From assembly GCF_029525555.1 (NCBI RefSeq), contig NZ_JAPDHZ010000004.1:960443-1024442 (forward strand): a stretch of DNA of 64,000 bases, written 5' to 3'. The first letter of the stretch is position 1, and the number at the start of each line of letters is the position of its first letter. The DNA is from Cohnella ginsengisoli. GTDB lineage: Bacteria > Bacillota > Bacilli > Paenibacillales > Paenibacillaceae. Positions 28,426 through 38,760 of the stretch are shown one piece after another. Both the position numbers and the translations under genes were made by a program. The notes under the pieces were generated by a model. That model was given only the letters and a program-made list of their open reading frames with translations, was not told where the DNA came from and did no database searches.

Positions 28426-29652
28426 TCAAGGCAGCTTCTCGCTCACCGTATCATTGAGCATGCCCGTGTTTTCAAGCGTCGCTTGGACCCGGATGTTTAA
28501 TTCCACCTGCTCGAGCTGCCGCTCCCAGTCTTGCTTTGCCTTTTGCCATGCATCCGGATATTTCCGATGGATCTTGTCCGCGAACCCGGCCAGATCGGCA
28601 TGCATACGCTGCGCTGCGCTCCAGCCCAAACGGATGTCGTCCAGTATGACTTTTTCGATCTGCTTTTCCATGGCCGAGACCGTGGCGGGATCCGTCAGGC
28701 TTCTCGTGCACGAGGATTCGCTCAGCGCGCCTTTGGCTTTGACGCGTACGTTGATTTGGAACGTATCCTTCGCCTTGACGGGCACAACATGCGTTTTGGC
28801 GGCTCGCACCTGAAAGACGGCATGTTCCTCTTCGGACTTCGCGCCCGGGCAAGGGAATGCGATCATCGATTTTTTGATTCGATTGTTCAACCAGTCCAGG
28901 CCGTAGCTCTCTTCCTGGTCGATCCAGCCGACCAGCTTGGCTCCTTTGAATACGCCAAGCCGCAGCAGGCGAAGCTTCGTCGGTACGATGGTCGTTTTAT
29001 AGGCATCGACGCCTTCCAGATCCTTCTCGTTGCCGCCGTCCACGCGGCGCAAGCCGATTTCCGGCACCAAAATCGCGTTTGAATCGGAGTAGATGCTCCT
29101 GGCTACGTCGAATATTTTAACGGCCGGCGTCCGTCCGGATGTTTTTTGAGCGGTCTCCAGGATGGAGGCGATCGCCCGGCCCGGCAGTTTTTCCGGCGGG
29201 ACGAGCTTCCGCATAATCTTGGAAGCTTCACCGTCGGTGACGGTCAATAATACCGTTTCTCTAGAGTCGAAGCTTCGCAAAAATAAATCGAGCACCTCCG
29301 ATATTCCATGCTGCGCCGCTTCCTTGCCCAACACGAGAACGTCGGTGTGCGAGAAGTAAAGCTGACGGGTAAACTCCAGGTTCGCGCGGCCGGCCGCTTC
29401 CCGGATCGTGCTGCCGCGCGAGGTGAAGACGTGTACGGACGACTGGGAGCTGCTCGCCGCTCCGCCGCCGCCCGCGCCGGTCCACATCGCGGAAGGTACG
29501 ATCACTTGATAGGTCACGATCCATTCCTTGTCCGACCGATCGACCGACGTGGCGGCGGTGATGCCCAGTTCATTCAATTCTCTGCGGTCCCAGCAGCCTG
29601 CGAGCATACAGCAAGCCGTCGTCGCGCAGAGGAGGAGTCGCCATCGCTTCAT
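28426..29652 (-). CDS. Spore germination lipoprotein, GerC family
   Basis: 408 aa, intact. Signal peptide with lipobox MLAGC followed by GCWDRRELNELGIT, the GerC hallmark. It contains FTSRGSTIREAAGRANLEFT and a C-terminal domain ending VELNIRVQATLENTG. The start is ATG 29652, which overlaps the gerA stop (ATGA). It is the C subunit of the minus-strand germinant receptor. Because of an error in gerA upstream, a single long frame appears to join the two genes; the overlap and the lipoprotein signal show they are separate. Confidence 0.92.
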   Translation of the reverse strand: MKRWRLLLCATTACCMLAGCWDRRELNELGITAATSVDRSDKEWIVTYQVIVPSAMWTGAGGGGAASSSQSSVHVFTSRGSTIREAAGRANLEFTRQLYFSHTDVLVLGKEAAQHGISEVLDLFLRSFDSRETVLLTVTDGEASKIMRKLVPPEKLPGRAIASILETAQKTSGRTPAVKIFDVARSIYSDSNAILVPEIGLRRVDGGNEKDLEGVDAYKTTIVPTKLRLLRLGVFKGAKLVGWIDQEESYGLDWLNNRIKKSMIAFPCPGAKSEEEHAVFQVRAAKTHVVPVKAKDTFQINVRVKAKGALSESSCTRSLTDPATVSAMEKQIEKVILDDIRLGWSAAQRMHADLAGFADKIHRKYPDAWQKAKQDWERQLEQVELNIRVQATLENTGMLNDTVSEKLP

Positions 29653-31149
29653 TCGCCAGCCCCCTTCCGCTTGGGGCCACGGCGAAGCTGGCGCCTCGGA
29701 TTGAGGCTTCCGAACACGGCCGGACGCTCGGTGAGGGCACGCCAAGGCAACCGATAGAACAAATCCTTGAAATTCATCCATTTCAACGGCGCAATCGGCA
29801 AAAGATAAGGAACGCCGAATGAACGGAGCGCCACGAGATGAAGGAGCAGCGGGATCATCCCCGCAAGAACCCCGAATAAGCCGAACGAGCCCGCAAGCGC
29901 CATCAGCAAGAAACGCATCAGACGGATGGCCGCCGACATGCCGAGCGCCGGAATGACGAAGTTCGCGATGGCGGTGAAGGAGACGATGATGACCATCGCG
30001 CCCGACACCAATCCAGCCTGTACCGCGGCCTGTCCCAGCACCAGAGCGCCGACGATCGAGATCGCGGGACCGATGACTCTGGGCATGCGGATCCCAGCCT
30101 CGCGGATGACTTCGAAGGTCAGCTCCATGAGCAATGCCTCCAGCAGCGCGGGCAGGGGCACGCCTTCGCGCTGCGCGGCCAGGCTGATGAGCAACGTCGT
30201 CGGGATCATCTCTTGCTGGAAGGTCGTCACCGCGATATAAAGCGAAGGAAGGAGCAGACTGACGAAAAAAGCGATGAACCGGATCATACGGACAAACGAT
30301 GCGATATCGTGCCTTTGATAGTAGTCTTCGCTCGACAAAAAAAAATTTGAAAAAGGTGACCGGAAGAATAAGGGAAAAAGGCGTGCCATCGACCAAAATG
30401 GCGGCATGTCCTTCGAGCAGATGACCTGCGACGGTATCCGGCCGTTCGGTATTCTGTATGGTCGGAAACGGCGTCCACGAGGTGTCCTGAATTAATTCTT
30501 CGATATAGCCGCTCTCCAGGACACCGTCGATGTCGATCGCGTCCAGGCGGCGGCCAAGCTCCTCCAGAATGACCGGCTGCACGATGCCTTCTATATATAC
30601 GACCGCGATTTTCGTTCTCGTATAGCGGCCCAGGAAGCGACTCTCGATTCGCAAATCGGGCGTTCGCAGCCTTCTTCGAACGAGGGATACATTGTCCGCC
30701 AAATTTTCCGTAAAGCCGTCCTTCGGTCCCCGAACGACCGTCTGCGAGGACGGCTCCTCGACGGAGCGGGAGGGACCTCCGGGGATCGCGACAGAGAGCT
30801 CGAAGGCAAGTTCAGTTCCGACAATGACGGCTTCCCCGTTCAGCATCGCTTGAACGAGGGCCTCTTCGGATTCCGGGGCCGTCAACGATCCGACGGGAAT
30901 GCGCGAGGTCAGCGACCTCGCGAGGTCCTGCGGCAATCCCGCGCCTTCGCGCGTTTCCGCTACGACGGCTTCCAGTAGAAACGCGAGCAAGTTTTTATCC
31001 ACTAACCCGTCGATATAGCAAACGGCATATGCACCATGATTTTCCGTGCCTTCATGAATGAGCCTGACGATAAAGTCCGAACTTCCCCCAAGCCGGCGGC
31101 GAAGCCTTTCTACGATGGCAGGCTCGGCAGGCTTCTCCGATGTATTCAA
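29649..31149 (-). CDS. Spore germination protein, GerA family (one frameshift)
   Basis: Reconstructed at 499 aa. It has TVVRGPKDGFTENLADNVSL, ESRFLGRYTRTKIAVVYIEG, DGVLESGYIEELIQD and NTERPDTVAGHLLEG, then the membrane domain with PTTLLISLAAQREGVPLP and AGIRMPRVIGPAISIVGALV. The start is taken as TTG 31149 because GGAGG stands eight bases before it; an in-frame ATG at 31173 includes that binding site. The break is a nine-A run on plus (30337-30345); dropping one restores FFKFFLSSEDYYQ. It heads the minus operon gerA-gerC-gerB-gerB. Confidence 0.88.
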
Positions 31150-31284
31150 CTTTTGCACCTCCTTTCCTGGCATCGAACATCAATCATCGTTACGTTGCCC
31201 ATATATGCCGAAATTATCCAGTTGCGTCTTCCTGGAGGAATGCCGCCTTGCCGCGACGATATAGAGGGTAGAGAGGGAAAGTTA

Positions 31285-31313
31285 TTGACGGTGCATGCGA
31301 AATCACATATATT
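31285..31313 (+). promoter_or_regulatory. Sigma-A promoter of the arabinofuranosidase gene
   Basis: TTGACG, 17 bases, TATATT. It lies between the divergent gerA and arabinofuranosidase genes and points to the latter. Confidence 0.7.
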
Positions 31314-31323
31314 ATCATTAAAT

Positions 31324-31334
31324 TGGTCAGACAA
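31324..31334. promoter_or_regulatory. GntR/FadR-type operator-like site
   Basis: TGGTCAGACAA fits the TNGTNNNACNA pattern of FadR-subfamily GntR repressors. It falls just downstream of the -10 box, a position where a bound repressor would block transcription. Confidence 0.4.
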
Positions 31335-31373
31335 CTTACCTGATATCCATTTGGATTGGAGCATCCGTCGCGC

Positions 31374-32879
31374 ATGAATAAAGCGGAATTGATCGTAGAC
31401 AAACAATTCGTCATCGGCACCGTGGATCCCAGGTTGTACGGCTCGTTCATCGAGCACGTCGGCCGGGCGGTGTACGGCGGCATCTATGAACCCGGCCATC
31501 CGGAGGCGAACGAACAGGGCTTCCGCCAAGACGTAATGGCGTTGGTTCAAGAACTAGGCGTCCCCGTCATCCGGTATCCCGGCGGCAACTTCGTGTCCGG
31601 CTACGAGTGGGAGGACGGCGTCGGTCCCCTCTCCGCGCGCAAACGCAGGCTCGACTTGGCTTGGGGCGCGTTAGAGACGAATGAAGTCGGAACGAACGAG
31701 TTCGCGGCTTGGGCGCGAGCAGTCGGCGCCGAGGTCATGATGGCCGTTAACCTGGGTACGCGCGGACCGGCGGACGCGCGCAATTTGATCGAGTACTGCA
31801 ACCACCCCGGCGGCACGTACTGGAGCGATCTGCGACGCTCCCATGGACAAGAAGCGCCCCACAAGTTCAAGACTTGGTGCTTGGGAAACGAAATGGACGG
31901 CCCTTGGCAGATCGGACACAAGACGGCCGACGAATACGGTCGAACGGCGCTCGAAACGGCGAAGCTCATGAAATGGGTCGACCCTTCGATCGAGCTGGTC
32001 GCTTGCGGCAGTTCGATGCGCGACATGCCCACGTTCGGCGAGTGGGAAGCGACCGTGCTGGACCACACGTACGATCAGGTCGACTACCTGTCGCTTCATA
32101 CGTACTACGGGAACCGCAAGGACGATACGGCCAGCTTCGTCGCGAAGACGCTGGAGATGGACGATTACATTCATTCCGTCATCGCCGTCTGCGATTACAT
32201 GAAGGCCAAGAAGCGCAGCAAGAAGCAGATGATGCTTTCCTTTGACGAATGGAATGTCTGGTATCACAGCGCGGACGCCGATCGGCAGCTCGAACGGTGG
32301 ATGATCGCGCCGCCGCAGATCGAGGATATCTACACGATGGAAGACGCGATCGTGGTCGGTTGCATGATCATTTCGCTGCTGAAGCGCGCGGACCGCATTC
32401 GGATGGCCTGCATCGCTCAGCTGGTGAACGTAATCGCTCCGATTATGACTGTAAACGAAGGAATCGCCTGGCGGCAGACGATTTTTTACCCCTATCAGCA
32501 TGCATCGGTGTACGGCCGAGGCGTCTCTCTGAAGCCGATCATTCGAAGTCCCAAGTACGATTGCAAGCAGTTTACCGACGTTCCTTGCCTCGAGTCGGCA
32601 GTCGTATACGACGAGGGAGCGGAGCAGCTGACGATTTTCGCGGTGAATCGGGACCTGGCGGAAGCGTTGGAGGTCGAAGCCGATCTTCGGCAATTCGCCG
32701 GCTACCGGATCGTCGAGCATGTGGCGCTGGCCCATCCGGATCCGAAAGCAAGGAATACGGCGAGCGAGCCGCGCAACGTAACGCCGCATGCCGAGAGCGG
32801 CGCCGAGCTGCGGGACGGCTGCCTCCGGATCAGACTGCCCAAGCTCTCGTGGAATGTCATTCGGTTGAAAAAAACGTAA
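31374..32879 (+). CDS. abfA: Alpha-L-arabinofuranosidase, GH51
   Basis: 501 aa, intact. It removes terminal arabinofuranosyl units from arabinan, arabinoxylan or their oligosaccharides, probably in the cytoplasm since there is no signal peptide. The GH51 marks are all present: VIRYPGGNFVSGYEWEDGVG, the acid/base Glu173 in CLGNEMDGPW and the nucleophile Glu292 in SFDEWNVWY, with spacing like characterised Geobacillus AbfA. The C-terminal beta domain follows. The start is ATG 31374 with GGAG twelve bases upstream; TTG 31356 is an alternative with no binding site. It has its own promoter and a GntR-like site. Confidence 0.95.
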   Translation: MNKAELIVDKQFVIGTVDPRLYGSFIEHVGRAVYGGIYEPGHPEANEQGFRQDVMALVQELGVPVIRYPGGNFVSGYEWEDGVGPLSARKRRLDLAWGALETNEVGTNEFAAWARAVGAEVMMAVNLGTRGPADARNLIEYCNHPGGTYWSDLRRSHGQEAPHKFKTWCLGNEMDGPWQIGHKTADEYGRTALETAKLMKWVDPSIELVACGSSMRDMPTFGEWEATVLDHTYDQVDYLSLHTYYGNRKDDTASFVAKTLEMDDYIHSVIAVCDYMKAKKRSKKQMMLSFDEWNVWYHSADADRQLERWMIAPPQIEDIYTMEDAIVVGCMIISLLKRADRIRMACIAQLVNVIAPIMTVNEGIAWRQTIFYPYQHASVYGRGVSLKPIIRSPKYDCKQFTDVPCLESAVVYDEGAEQLTIFAVNRDLAEALEVEADLRQFAGYRIVEHVALAHPDPKARNTASEPRNVTPHAESGAELRDGCLRIRLPKLSWNVIRLKKT

Positions 32880-32944
32880 CGCCTAGTCGCAACGTCAATC
32901 GCGAACGGTTGTTGCTGGCGCGAAGTGGAGGCGATGAGCAATAG

Positions 32945-34156
32945 ATGAGCGTCCAGTACGAGCTCGTGGAGAAAATCGTTAAAGCCGGCGGCATCGTCAA
33001 CGTGGACTGCGATTATACGGAGATCAAGGCTGCGCTTGACGACATCGCGGATAACTCGGCGGGTAAGCGTTACGTGCTGCGGATATTGAACGGCACCTAC
33101 GATGTCTCGAACGACGGAAATCTGTATCTAGGCTTGAAAAATTACGTGGACCTTATTGGACAATCACGGGGCGGCGTGCGGATCGTGAAGCGGGACGACG
33201 ACTACAGCGACGCGAAAAACGTGTTCGACTCGGCCTATTACGGACAAAGGATCGAATATGCGTCGCTTCGGAATCTGACCATCGTCAGCTATAACTTAAA
33301 GGCGCCCGTGCACATCGACGACGAATATGTGCAAGGTACGATCGAGCTCGTCGACTGCACATTGATCAACGAAAACACGCCGGACATGGGCAACTATCAG
33401 AACGGTCTCGCTTGCGGCCTGCGGCAAGGCCAACGGGTCGTCGCCAGAGGCGTTCATTCCAACGGCATGCTATGGATGCATAACGGCTTCGAGGCGTATG
33501 CCGGAGAGGGCTGCCGTTTCGAGCTTTACAACTGCATCTGTCCTTTTATCGTGATCGGCGAGCTGATCACCTACGGCAATGATACCATTGTCATCGAGGG
33601 CTGCCGGGCGGAGTTTCTCCGCTATCTTTATATCAAAGGCGTTGCCGTCCAGCGGCTGCGTCCGTATGTCCAATCCAGCTTTACGTTCGAACTCCGAGGC
33701 AATGCCATCGATTACGTCGAAGCCGTTACGACGACGGACCTCGGCTACACGTCGGTTCCCACCGCATTCGATGAGCTTTGCGAAGGCAAGTGGTCCATTA
33801 GCGATCCTTCGATCCATCGTTTCGTTATGAATACCGGGGCGGCAGACATCGATAAAGGGAGCCTGGTATCGCGAGACGGATACGGCGTGAAGCGGTGGGC
33901 TCCGGGCGAACGGCTATACGGCATGGCTTTGGACGCCATCCTGCCCGGAGACTATGGGATCGTCCAGGACCGCGGCATCGTCTTTATTCACGCTCATCCG
34001 GATATGGAGATCGCCGAGGACGAGCCGGTCGAGCTGGACGCTTCGGGCCTGATCGTTCGGCTTGGCAGCGGCGAGAAAATCGGCTTGGCCCGAGGCCGGT
34101 ACGCGCACGGCGACCGTGTGCTGAAAGTCCAACTGACGAAAGCGCCAGAATCATAA
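32945..34156 (+). CDS. Right-handed beta-helix protein with capsid-decoration-like tail
   Basis: 403 aa. Residues ~10-270 look like a parallel beta-helix of the pectin-methylesterase/pectate-lyase type: YTEIKAALDDIADNSAGKRY and VLRILNGTYDVSNDG opening, then rungs such as LRNLTIVSYN and IELVDCTLINEN. I see no clear catalytic Asp/Arg set. Residues ~290-400 (IDKGSLVSRDGYGVKRWAPG, YGMALDAILPGDYGIVQDRG) resemble the small beta domain of phage decoration proteins of the DUF2190 type. It has no signal peptide. The ribosome binding site GTGGAGG is 13 bases before ATG 32945. It is likely co-transcribed with the GH51 gene 65 bases ahead. Confidence 0.65.
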   Translation: MSVQYELVEKIVKAGGIVNVDCDYTEIKAALDDIADNSAGKRYVLRILNGTYDVSNDGNLYLGLKNYVDLIGQSRGGVRIVKRDDDYSDAKNVFDSAYYGQRIEYASLRNLTIVSYNLKAPVHIDDEYVQGTIELVDCTLINENTPDMGNYQNGLACGLRQGQRVVARGVHSNGMLWMHNGFEAYAGEGCRFELYNCICPFIVIGELITYGNDTIVIEGCRAEFLRYLYIKGVAVQRLRPYVQSSFTFELRGNAIDYVEAVTTTDLGYTSVPTAFDELCEGKWSISDPSIHRFVMNTGAADIDKGSLVSRDGYGVKRWAPGERLYGMALDAILPGDYGIVQDRGIVFIHAHPDMEIAEDEPVELDASGLIVRLGSGEKIGLARGRYAHGDRVLKVQLTKAPES

Positions 34157-34175
34157 TCCTTCCATGATCCAGTAT

Positions 34176-34213
34176 GAAAGAGCCGATTCTATATTCGAAT
34201 AGGCTCTTTCTAT
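34176..34213 (+). terminator. Rho-independent terminator
   Basis: GAAAGAGCC pairs with GGCTCTTTC, with a further ATTC/GAAT pairing inside the loop, and is followed by TATTTA. It ends the GH51/beta-helix transcript. Confidence 0.8.
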
Positions 34214-34252
34214 TTACATTCATTTGCATCCTGAATAGAAGAGGTGCGAGCC

Positions 34253-35896
34253 ATGATCAAGGTCATCATCGTCGAAGACGAGATGCTGGTGCGAATCGGC
34301 CTGAAAAACTCGCTCGAATGGGCGAAATTAGGCATGGAGGTCATCGCCGACTTCTCTAATGGGCAGGCCGCATGGGAGTTCTATCAGCAAGCCAAACCCG
34401 ACCTCATTCTGACCGATATTCGAATGCCGAACATGGACGGGATGGAGCTGATCTCCCGCATCAGAGAAAACGACAATCAGACCAAGATCATTATTTTGAC
34501 GGCCTACGAGGAATTCGATTGGGTTCATAAGGCCATTCGGTTCGGCGTGACCGACTATATCCTCAAGTTCAAGATGTCCATCGACGAGATGGAGAAGGTC
34601 CTGCAGAAAGTGCAGGCCGAATTGAAAACGAAAAGCGTCCGATCGCCGTCGGAGCCGCAGCACGACCAGCTGAATGCCATCAACCTTAAGGAAAACGCAA
34701 TGAAGGACTACTTGTCTTATGGACGCTATTCGGATGCGGAATTCGCCGCGATAACGAAAGAACTGCGCTTCCGTCTCGAGCCGGAGCGGCTCATCTTATG
34801 CGTGATGGCTATCGACAACTTCAAGCAGATGGAAAGCAAATTCAAGGACAGCCACGGTAATTTGATCCGATTCAGCATCCTGAATATGATGAGCGAGCTG
34901 CTGGCCGGCTACAACCGGGGAGAAGTCATCTACGAGCGGGACGAGAAATATATTTTGACGTTCAGCTTCCAGGATGTCGTCAGCGAGTCGAACATTTATC
35001 AGCAGCTTCAGGATATTCTGTCGCATATCAGCAGCGTCGTCAAAACGTACCTGAACGCATCCGTCACTTTCGGGATCAGTTCCATTAACAATGGCTATTC
35101 AGCGCTTAAGCATATGTACGTGGAATGCCTCCGAATGCTGGATTTAAGATTTGTGCTCGGTAACGTTAATTATATCAGGTCCGATCTCATGAGCGCGGAA
35201 CGCATCTCGAAAAACGTCGCCGCGAAACTCGAAAAGATGATACGCGAACAGGAGCCGTTTAACGACCGGTACTTCAAGGAAATCGAAACGGGCATCCATT
35301 CGCTGGGACAGCTCGAGCGAATCGCAAGGCAGGACATTCAAGTGGTATTCATTCGCTGGATTCACTGGCCGACCGTTAACCTCAATATTTACGCCGACGA
35401 CATCTCCAGCATGGCGCTCGACTATGCCGGCCGAATTCATCAGAGCACGACTTTGGACGAAAATATCGCCATTTTTACGCAATATTTGCTTAATGTTCAA
35501 TATTATCATGAGCGAAAAAGAGCGATCAGCAAAGAAATCGCCGAGGCGATCAAATATATTCAAGCCCATTACGATCAAGATCTTTCCCTCCAGCAGCTGG
35601 CCGATCAAGTAAAGATGAATCCGAGCTACTTAAGCAGGCTGTTCAAAAAGCATTTGGAGACGAGCTTTATTGAATATTTAAACGCCTACCGGATCGATAT
35701 GGCCAAAAACATGTTAATGAATACGCACCTGAAATCCTACGAAATCGCCGCAAAGACCGGGTACAAAGACGACAGTTATTTTAGCCGGATTTTTAAAAGG
35801 GTTACGGGCATGCGGCCGCATGAATTCAGGAAGCAGTGGTTCGTGGACAGCAGGGAGGATCGAGAAAATGACGCGGATGATGAGACTGTTCAATAG
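34253..35896 (+). CDS. Response regulator, YesN/AraC type
   Basis: 547 aa, intact. Residues 1-~120 are a receiver domain with VIIVEDE and phospho-acceptor Asp55 in LTDIRMPNMDG. A long middle section of unknown role follows. About 440-535 is an AraC helix-turn-helix pair (QLADQVKMNPSYLSRLFKKH, then IAAKTGYKDDSYFSRIFKR). The start is ATG 34253 with AGAGGTG seven bases ahead. It overlaps the kinase gene by 29 bases. Pairs of this kind sit beside LplB/YtcP transporters and activate them in response to extracellular sugar, which is the likely role here. Confidence 0.92.
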   Translation: MIKVIIVEDEMLVRIGLKNSLEWAKLGMEVIADFSNGQAAWEFYQQAKPDLILTDIRMPNMDGMELISRIRENDNQTKIIILTAYEEFDWVHKAIRFGVTDYILKFKMSIDEMEKVLQKVQAELKTKSVRSPSEPQHDQLNAINLKENAMKDYLSYGRYSDAEFAAITKELRFRLEPERLILCVMAIDNFKQMESKFKDSHGNLIRFSILNMMSELLAGYNRGEVIYERDEKYILTFSFQDVVSESNIYQQLQDILSHISSVVKTYLNASVTFGISSINNGYSALKHMYVECLRMLDLRFVLGNVNYIRSDLMSAERISKNVAAKLEKMIREQEPFNDRYFKEIETGIHSLGQLERIARQDIQVVFIRWIHWPTVNLNIYADDISSMALDYAGRIHQSTTLDENIAIFTQYLLNVQYYHERKRAISKEIAEAIKYIQAHYDQDLSLQQLADQVKMNPSYLSRLFKKHLETSFIEYLNAYRIDMAKNMLMNTHLKSYEIAAKTGYKDDSYFSRIFKRVTGMRPHEFRKQWFVDSREDRENDADDETVQ

Positions 35897-37704
35897 AGCA
35901 AACAGAAATTCCCTGGCGAATCAATTGGTCGTCTCTTTCCTGATCATTTTTCTCTTTATATTTACGATCAGCTCGCTGATCGCTTACTACGGCATCCTGA
36001 ACGTATTGAAAAAAAATGCGATCGATACAAATCAGCAGCAGTTCAAGCAAAACGACTATAATCTGTCGGTGTTTGTCAACGAAGTGGATCAGGTTTCCAG
36101 GCAGCTCTTTTTAGAGGCTGAATTGCAAAATTTGATTAATTTTAAGAGCATGAGGGAGATGGACAGCGTCGTGCAGGTCGCTGCGGCATTTCAATTTTTC
36201 TCGGAAGCGCTCTCGGACAATTCATATATCGATTCGATCAGTTATTTTGGCGACAACGGCTTTATGATACGAACAACTGCGCAAAGAAACGATATTTTAT
36301 TCGACTCAAGCAGTAAAGTGAATGCCTTTTACCAGGATCAAATTTACGGCAAGATGAAGTCGACGGCGCAGACGCTCGTCTGGTTCGGGGGGATTTACCG
36401 ATCAGGATTTCAACATCGCAGATACGAGTACGGGATCGGGGAAGACGGCTGCGCCGACTCACTACATCACCGCCGCGCGCAGCTTTTACTCAAATAACCA
36501 TTCGGCGACGCTCGTCCTCAATATGAATATGAAATACTTCAACGATATTTATAATCATGCCAACGATATCGAAAATAACGAATTGTATCTGGTCGATGAA
36601 ACGGGCCGAGTCGTGTCTCACGGAAACGAAGAGAAAATCGGCCAAGCCGGGGCTGTCCCCGAACAAGTTTATCATCCTGCGCTCACGGGCGATAAGTTTG
36701 CCAGCGAAGAACGAAACGGCAAACAAATTATGTCGTATCGGATCAACTCACTGGATTGGATCCTCGTAAACGAGATCCCCGTAAGCCTTTTTATCCGCGA
36801 TATTTTGACCCTGAGGCTCATCGTCGTGACGATGTTTATATTCAGTTTGGCTTCGGCAGCCATTTTGTCGAGGTACTGGATCCGCAGAATAACGCAGCCT
36901 TTGAACAGTCTGACGACCGTCGTAAGACGAATGGGGCAAGGCAATCTGGGACTCACGTTGGAACTGGATTTAAAGAACGAACTCGGGATTCTCATTGCGC
37001 AATTCAATAAAATGTCCAGAAATATTCAAGAACTGATTGAACAAAAGGAATCGATTCAGGAAGAGAAGCGGACGATCGAGATCGGCGCTTTGCAGTCGCA
37101 GATCAACCCCCATTTTTTCTACAACACGTTAAATACGATCAAATGGATGGCCATCATGGTCAAGGCGGACAATATCGTGGAAAGCATCACGACTTTGGGC
37201 GATTATTTGCAGCCGATGTTTAAGCAGGGCATGCTTTGCACCATCCGGGAAGAGATCGATTATATCGAAAATTATATCAAGATCATGAATTATCGAATGG
37301 CGGGCGGCGTTAAACTCCAAAAACATATATCACCGCAGGTGATGGACTACCAATTCCTCCGATTCCTGCTGCAGCCGTTGGTCGAAAACGCGATTACGCA
37401 CGGTCTGAAAAACCGTAACGGCGGGACGGTAACGATTACGGCAACGGAATATAAAAACGAAATCGTCTGGACCATCTCCGATAATGGCGAAGGCATGTCC
37501 GAAACGAAGCTGCAGGAGGAAAGGGAATCTCTTATCCATGGCAGCAGCAGCGAACATTCTGCAGAAAAGAAGGGAATCGGCTTATACAATACGAACCGCA
37601 GAATCCAACTTCACTTCGGCGACCGATACGGCATTGTCATTCATAGCGAGCAGCAGGCGGGAACCGAATTAAAATTCACGATTCCAAAAGTGCAACAAAC
37701 GTAA
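35868..37704 (+). CDS. Sensor histidine kinase, YesM type (one frameshift)
   Basis: Reconstructed at 611 aa. A membrane segment at ~20-45 (VSFLIIFLFIFTISSLIAYY), an extracellular sensor to ~315, a second segment, HAMP (RITQPLNSLTTVVRRMGQGN), then the His_kinase domain with His415 in QINPHFFYNTLNT and an ATPase domain (NGEGMSE, KGIGLYN). It senses a sugar or cell-surface signal and phosphorylates the neighbouring YesN-type regulator. The break is G6 at 36387-36392; removing one G gives WFGGFTDQDF. The start is ATG 35868 after GGGAGG. Confidence 0.88.
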
Positions 37705-37798
37705 AAAAAAATACAACTTTTTTTGGGGCTGCGGTCAAAGATTTCGAGGAGGCGCGCAGGTTTGTTGTGTAATTCGCCGGAAAGTTCATTTTTATAAC

Positions 37799-37817
37799 TG
37801 TAAGCGTTTTCTATAAT
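37799..37817 (+). promoter_or_regulatory. cre site overlapping the -10 box of the transporter operon
   Basis: TGTAAGCGTTTTCT (37799-37812) matches the CcpA-binding consensus TGWAARCGYTWNCW at every position. Its last base is the first base of TATAAT (37812-37817), so bound CcpA would cover the -10 box. The -35 is weak (TTTTTA), which fits a promoter that needs an activator such as the YesN-type regulator. Confidence 0.75.
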
Positions 37818-37855
37818 TAACGTACAGACCAATTGAAGCCAAGGAGAACAAAACC

Positions 37856-38760
37856 ATGCTACCCAAAAAAGAATAAAATCGGGTGGAAGTACTTCCTAAT
37901 CGCCATGCCGTTTATGATTTACGTGATCGCGTTCTACTTCGTACCGTTATTCGGTTGGATCTATTCCTTCTATAACTACAATCCGGCACTAAGTTTCTCG
38001 CAGCTGAAGTTCGTAGGCTTCGATAACTTCGTTAAGATTTATAACGAACGAAGCGAAATTTACCGGGTTCTCAAAAACACGCTGGCCATGAGCTTGCTCT
38101 TGATCCTGGTTACGCCCTTGCCCTTGATTGCAGCCGTCATGATCAATGAAGTCAAGCATGGCAAGTATAAGAGATTTATTCAGACCGTGACCACATTGCC
38201 TAATTTTATAAGCTGGATTGTCGTATTTTCCCTCACGTTCGCCGTTTTTTCAAGCGATGGGCTCTATTATACCTTGTTGAGAAATTTACATTTCGATGTC
38301 CCTATTATCGGAATCATGGGCAACAACGGTGCCGCTTGGTTTTTCCAGGCGGGGCTGTATGTTTGGAAAACGATCGGATGGACGATGATCATCTACATGG
38401 CCGCGATTGCCGGGATCGACAGCGAGCAATACGAGGCGGCCCGCATCGACGGTGCCGGCAAATTCGGCTTAATGCGGTACATCACGATTCCGGGACTGGG
38501 TCCGACCTTTTTTGTCCTCCTATTACTGCAAATCAGCAACTTGTTGAACAACGGACTCGATCAATTCCTCGTTTTCTATAACCCGCTCGTAGCGGATAAG
38601 TTGAATGTGCTCGATTACTTCATCTACCAAGTCGGCTGGGCTGTCAGCGACTATTCATATGCGACTGTCTTGGGGATGGTGAAGTCTTTGCTCGGCATTG
38701 CGCTGTTGTTTGCCGTCAACTATCTCTCCAAGAAAACGAAGGGGGGAGTCGATCCTGTGA
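37856..38760 (+). CDS. Sugar ABC transporter permease, LplB type (two frameshifts)
   Basis: Reconstructed at 300 aa with six membrane segments (FLIAMPFMIYVIAFYFVPLF first) and the binding-protein-dependent permease loop EAARIDGAGKFGLM that docks the ATPase. The start is ATG 37856, ten bases behind AAGGAG, but one extra A in 37865-37870 throws it out of phase. A second extra G in 38741-38746 hides the stop: with it removed the gene ends GESIL-TGA, overlapping the GTG of the next gene. It forms the channel with YtcP-like partner; substrates of this group are complex sugars or uronides. Confidence 0.85.

Noticed and set aside
28426..31173. A single 915-codon minus-strand frame that would fuse GerA to GerC
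   Set aside because: It passes through ~250 residues of Arg/His-rich nonsense. The true GerA membrane half lies in another frame, one base in a nine-A run explains the shift, and GerC has its own ATG and lipoprotein signal.
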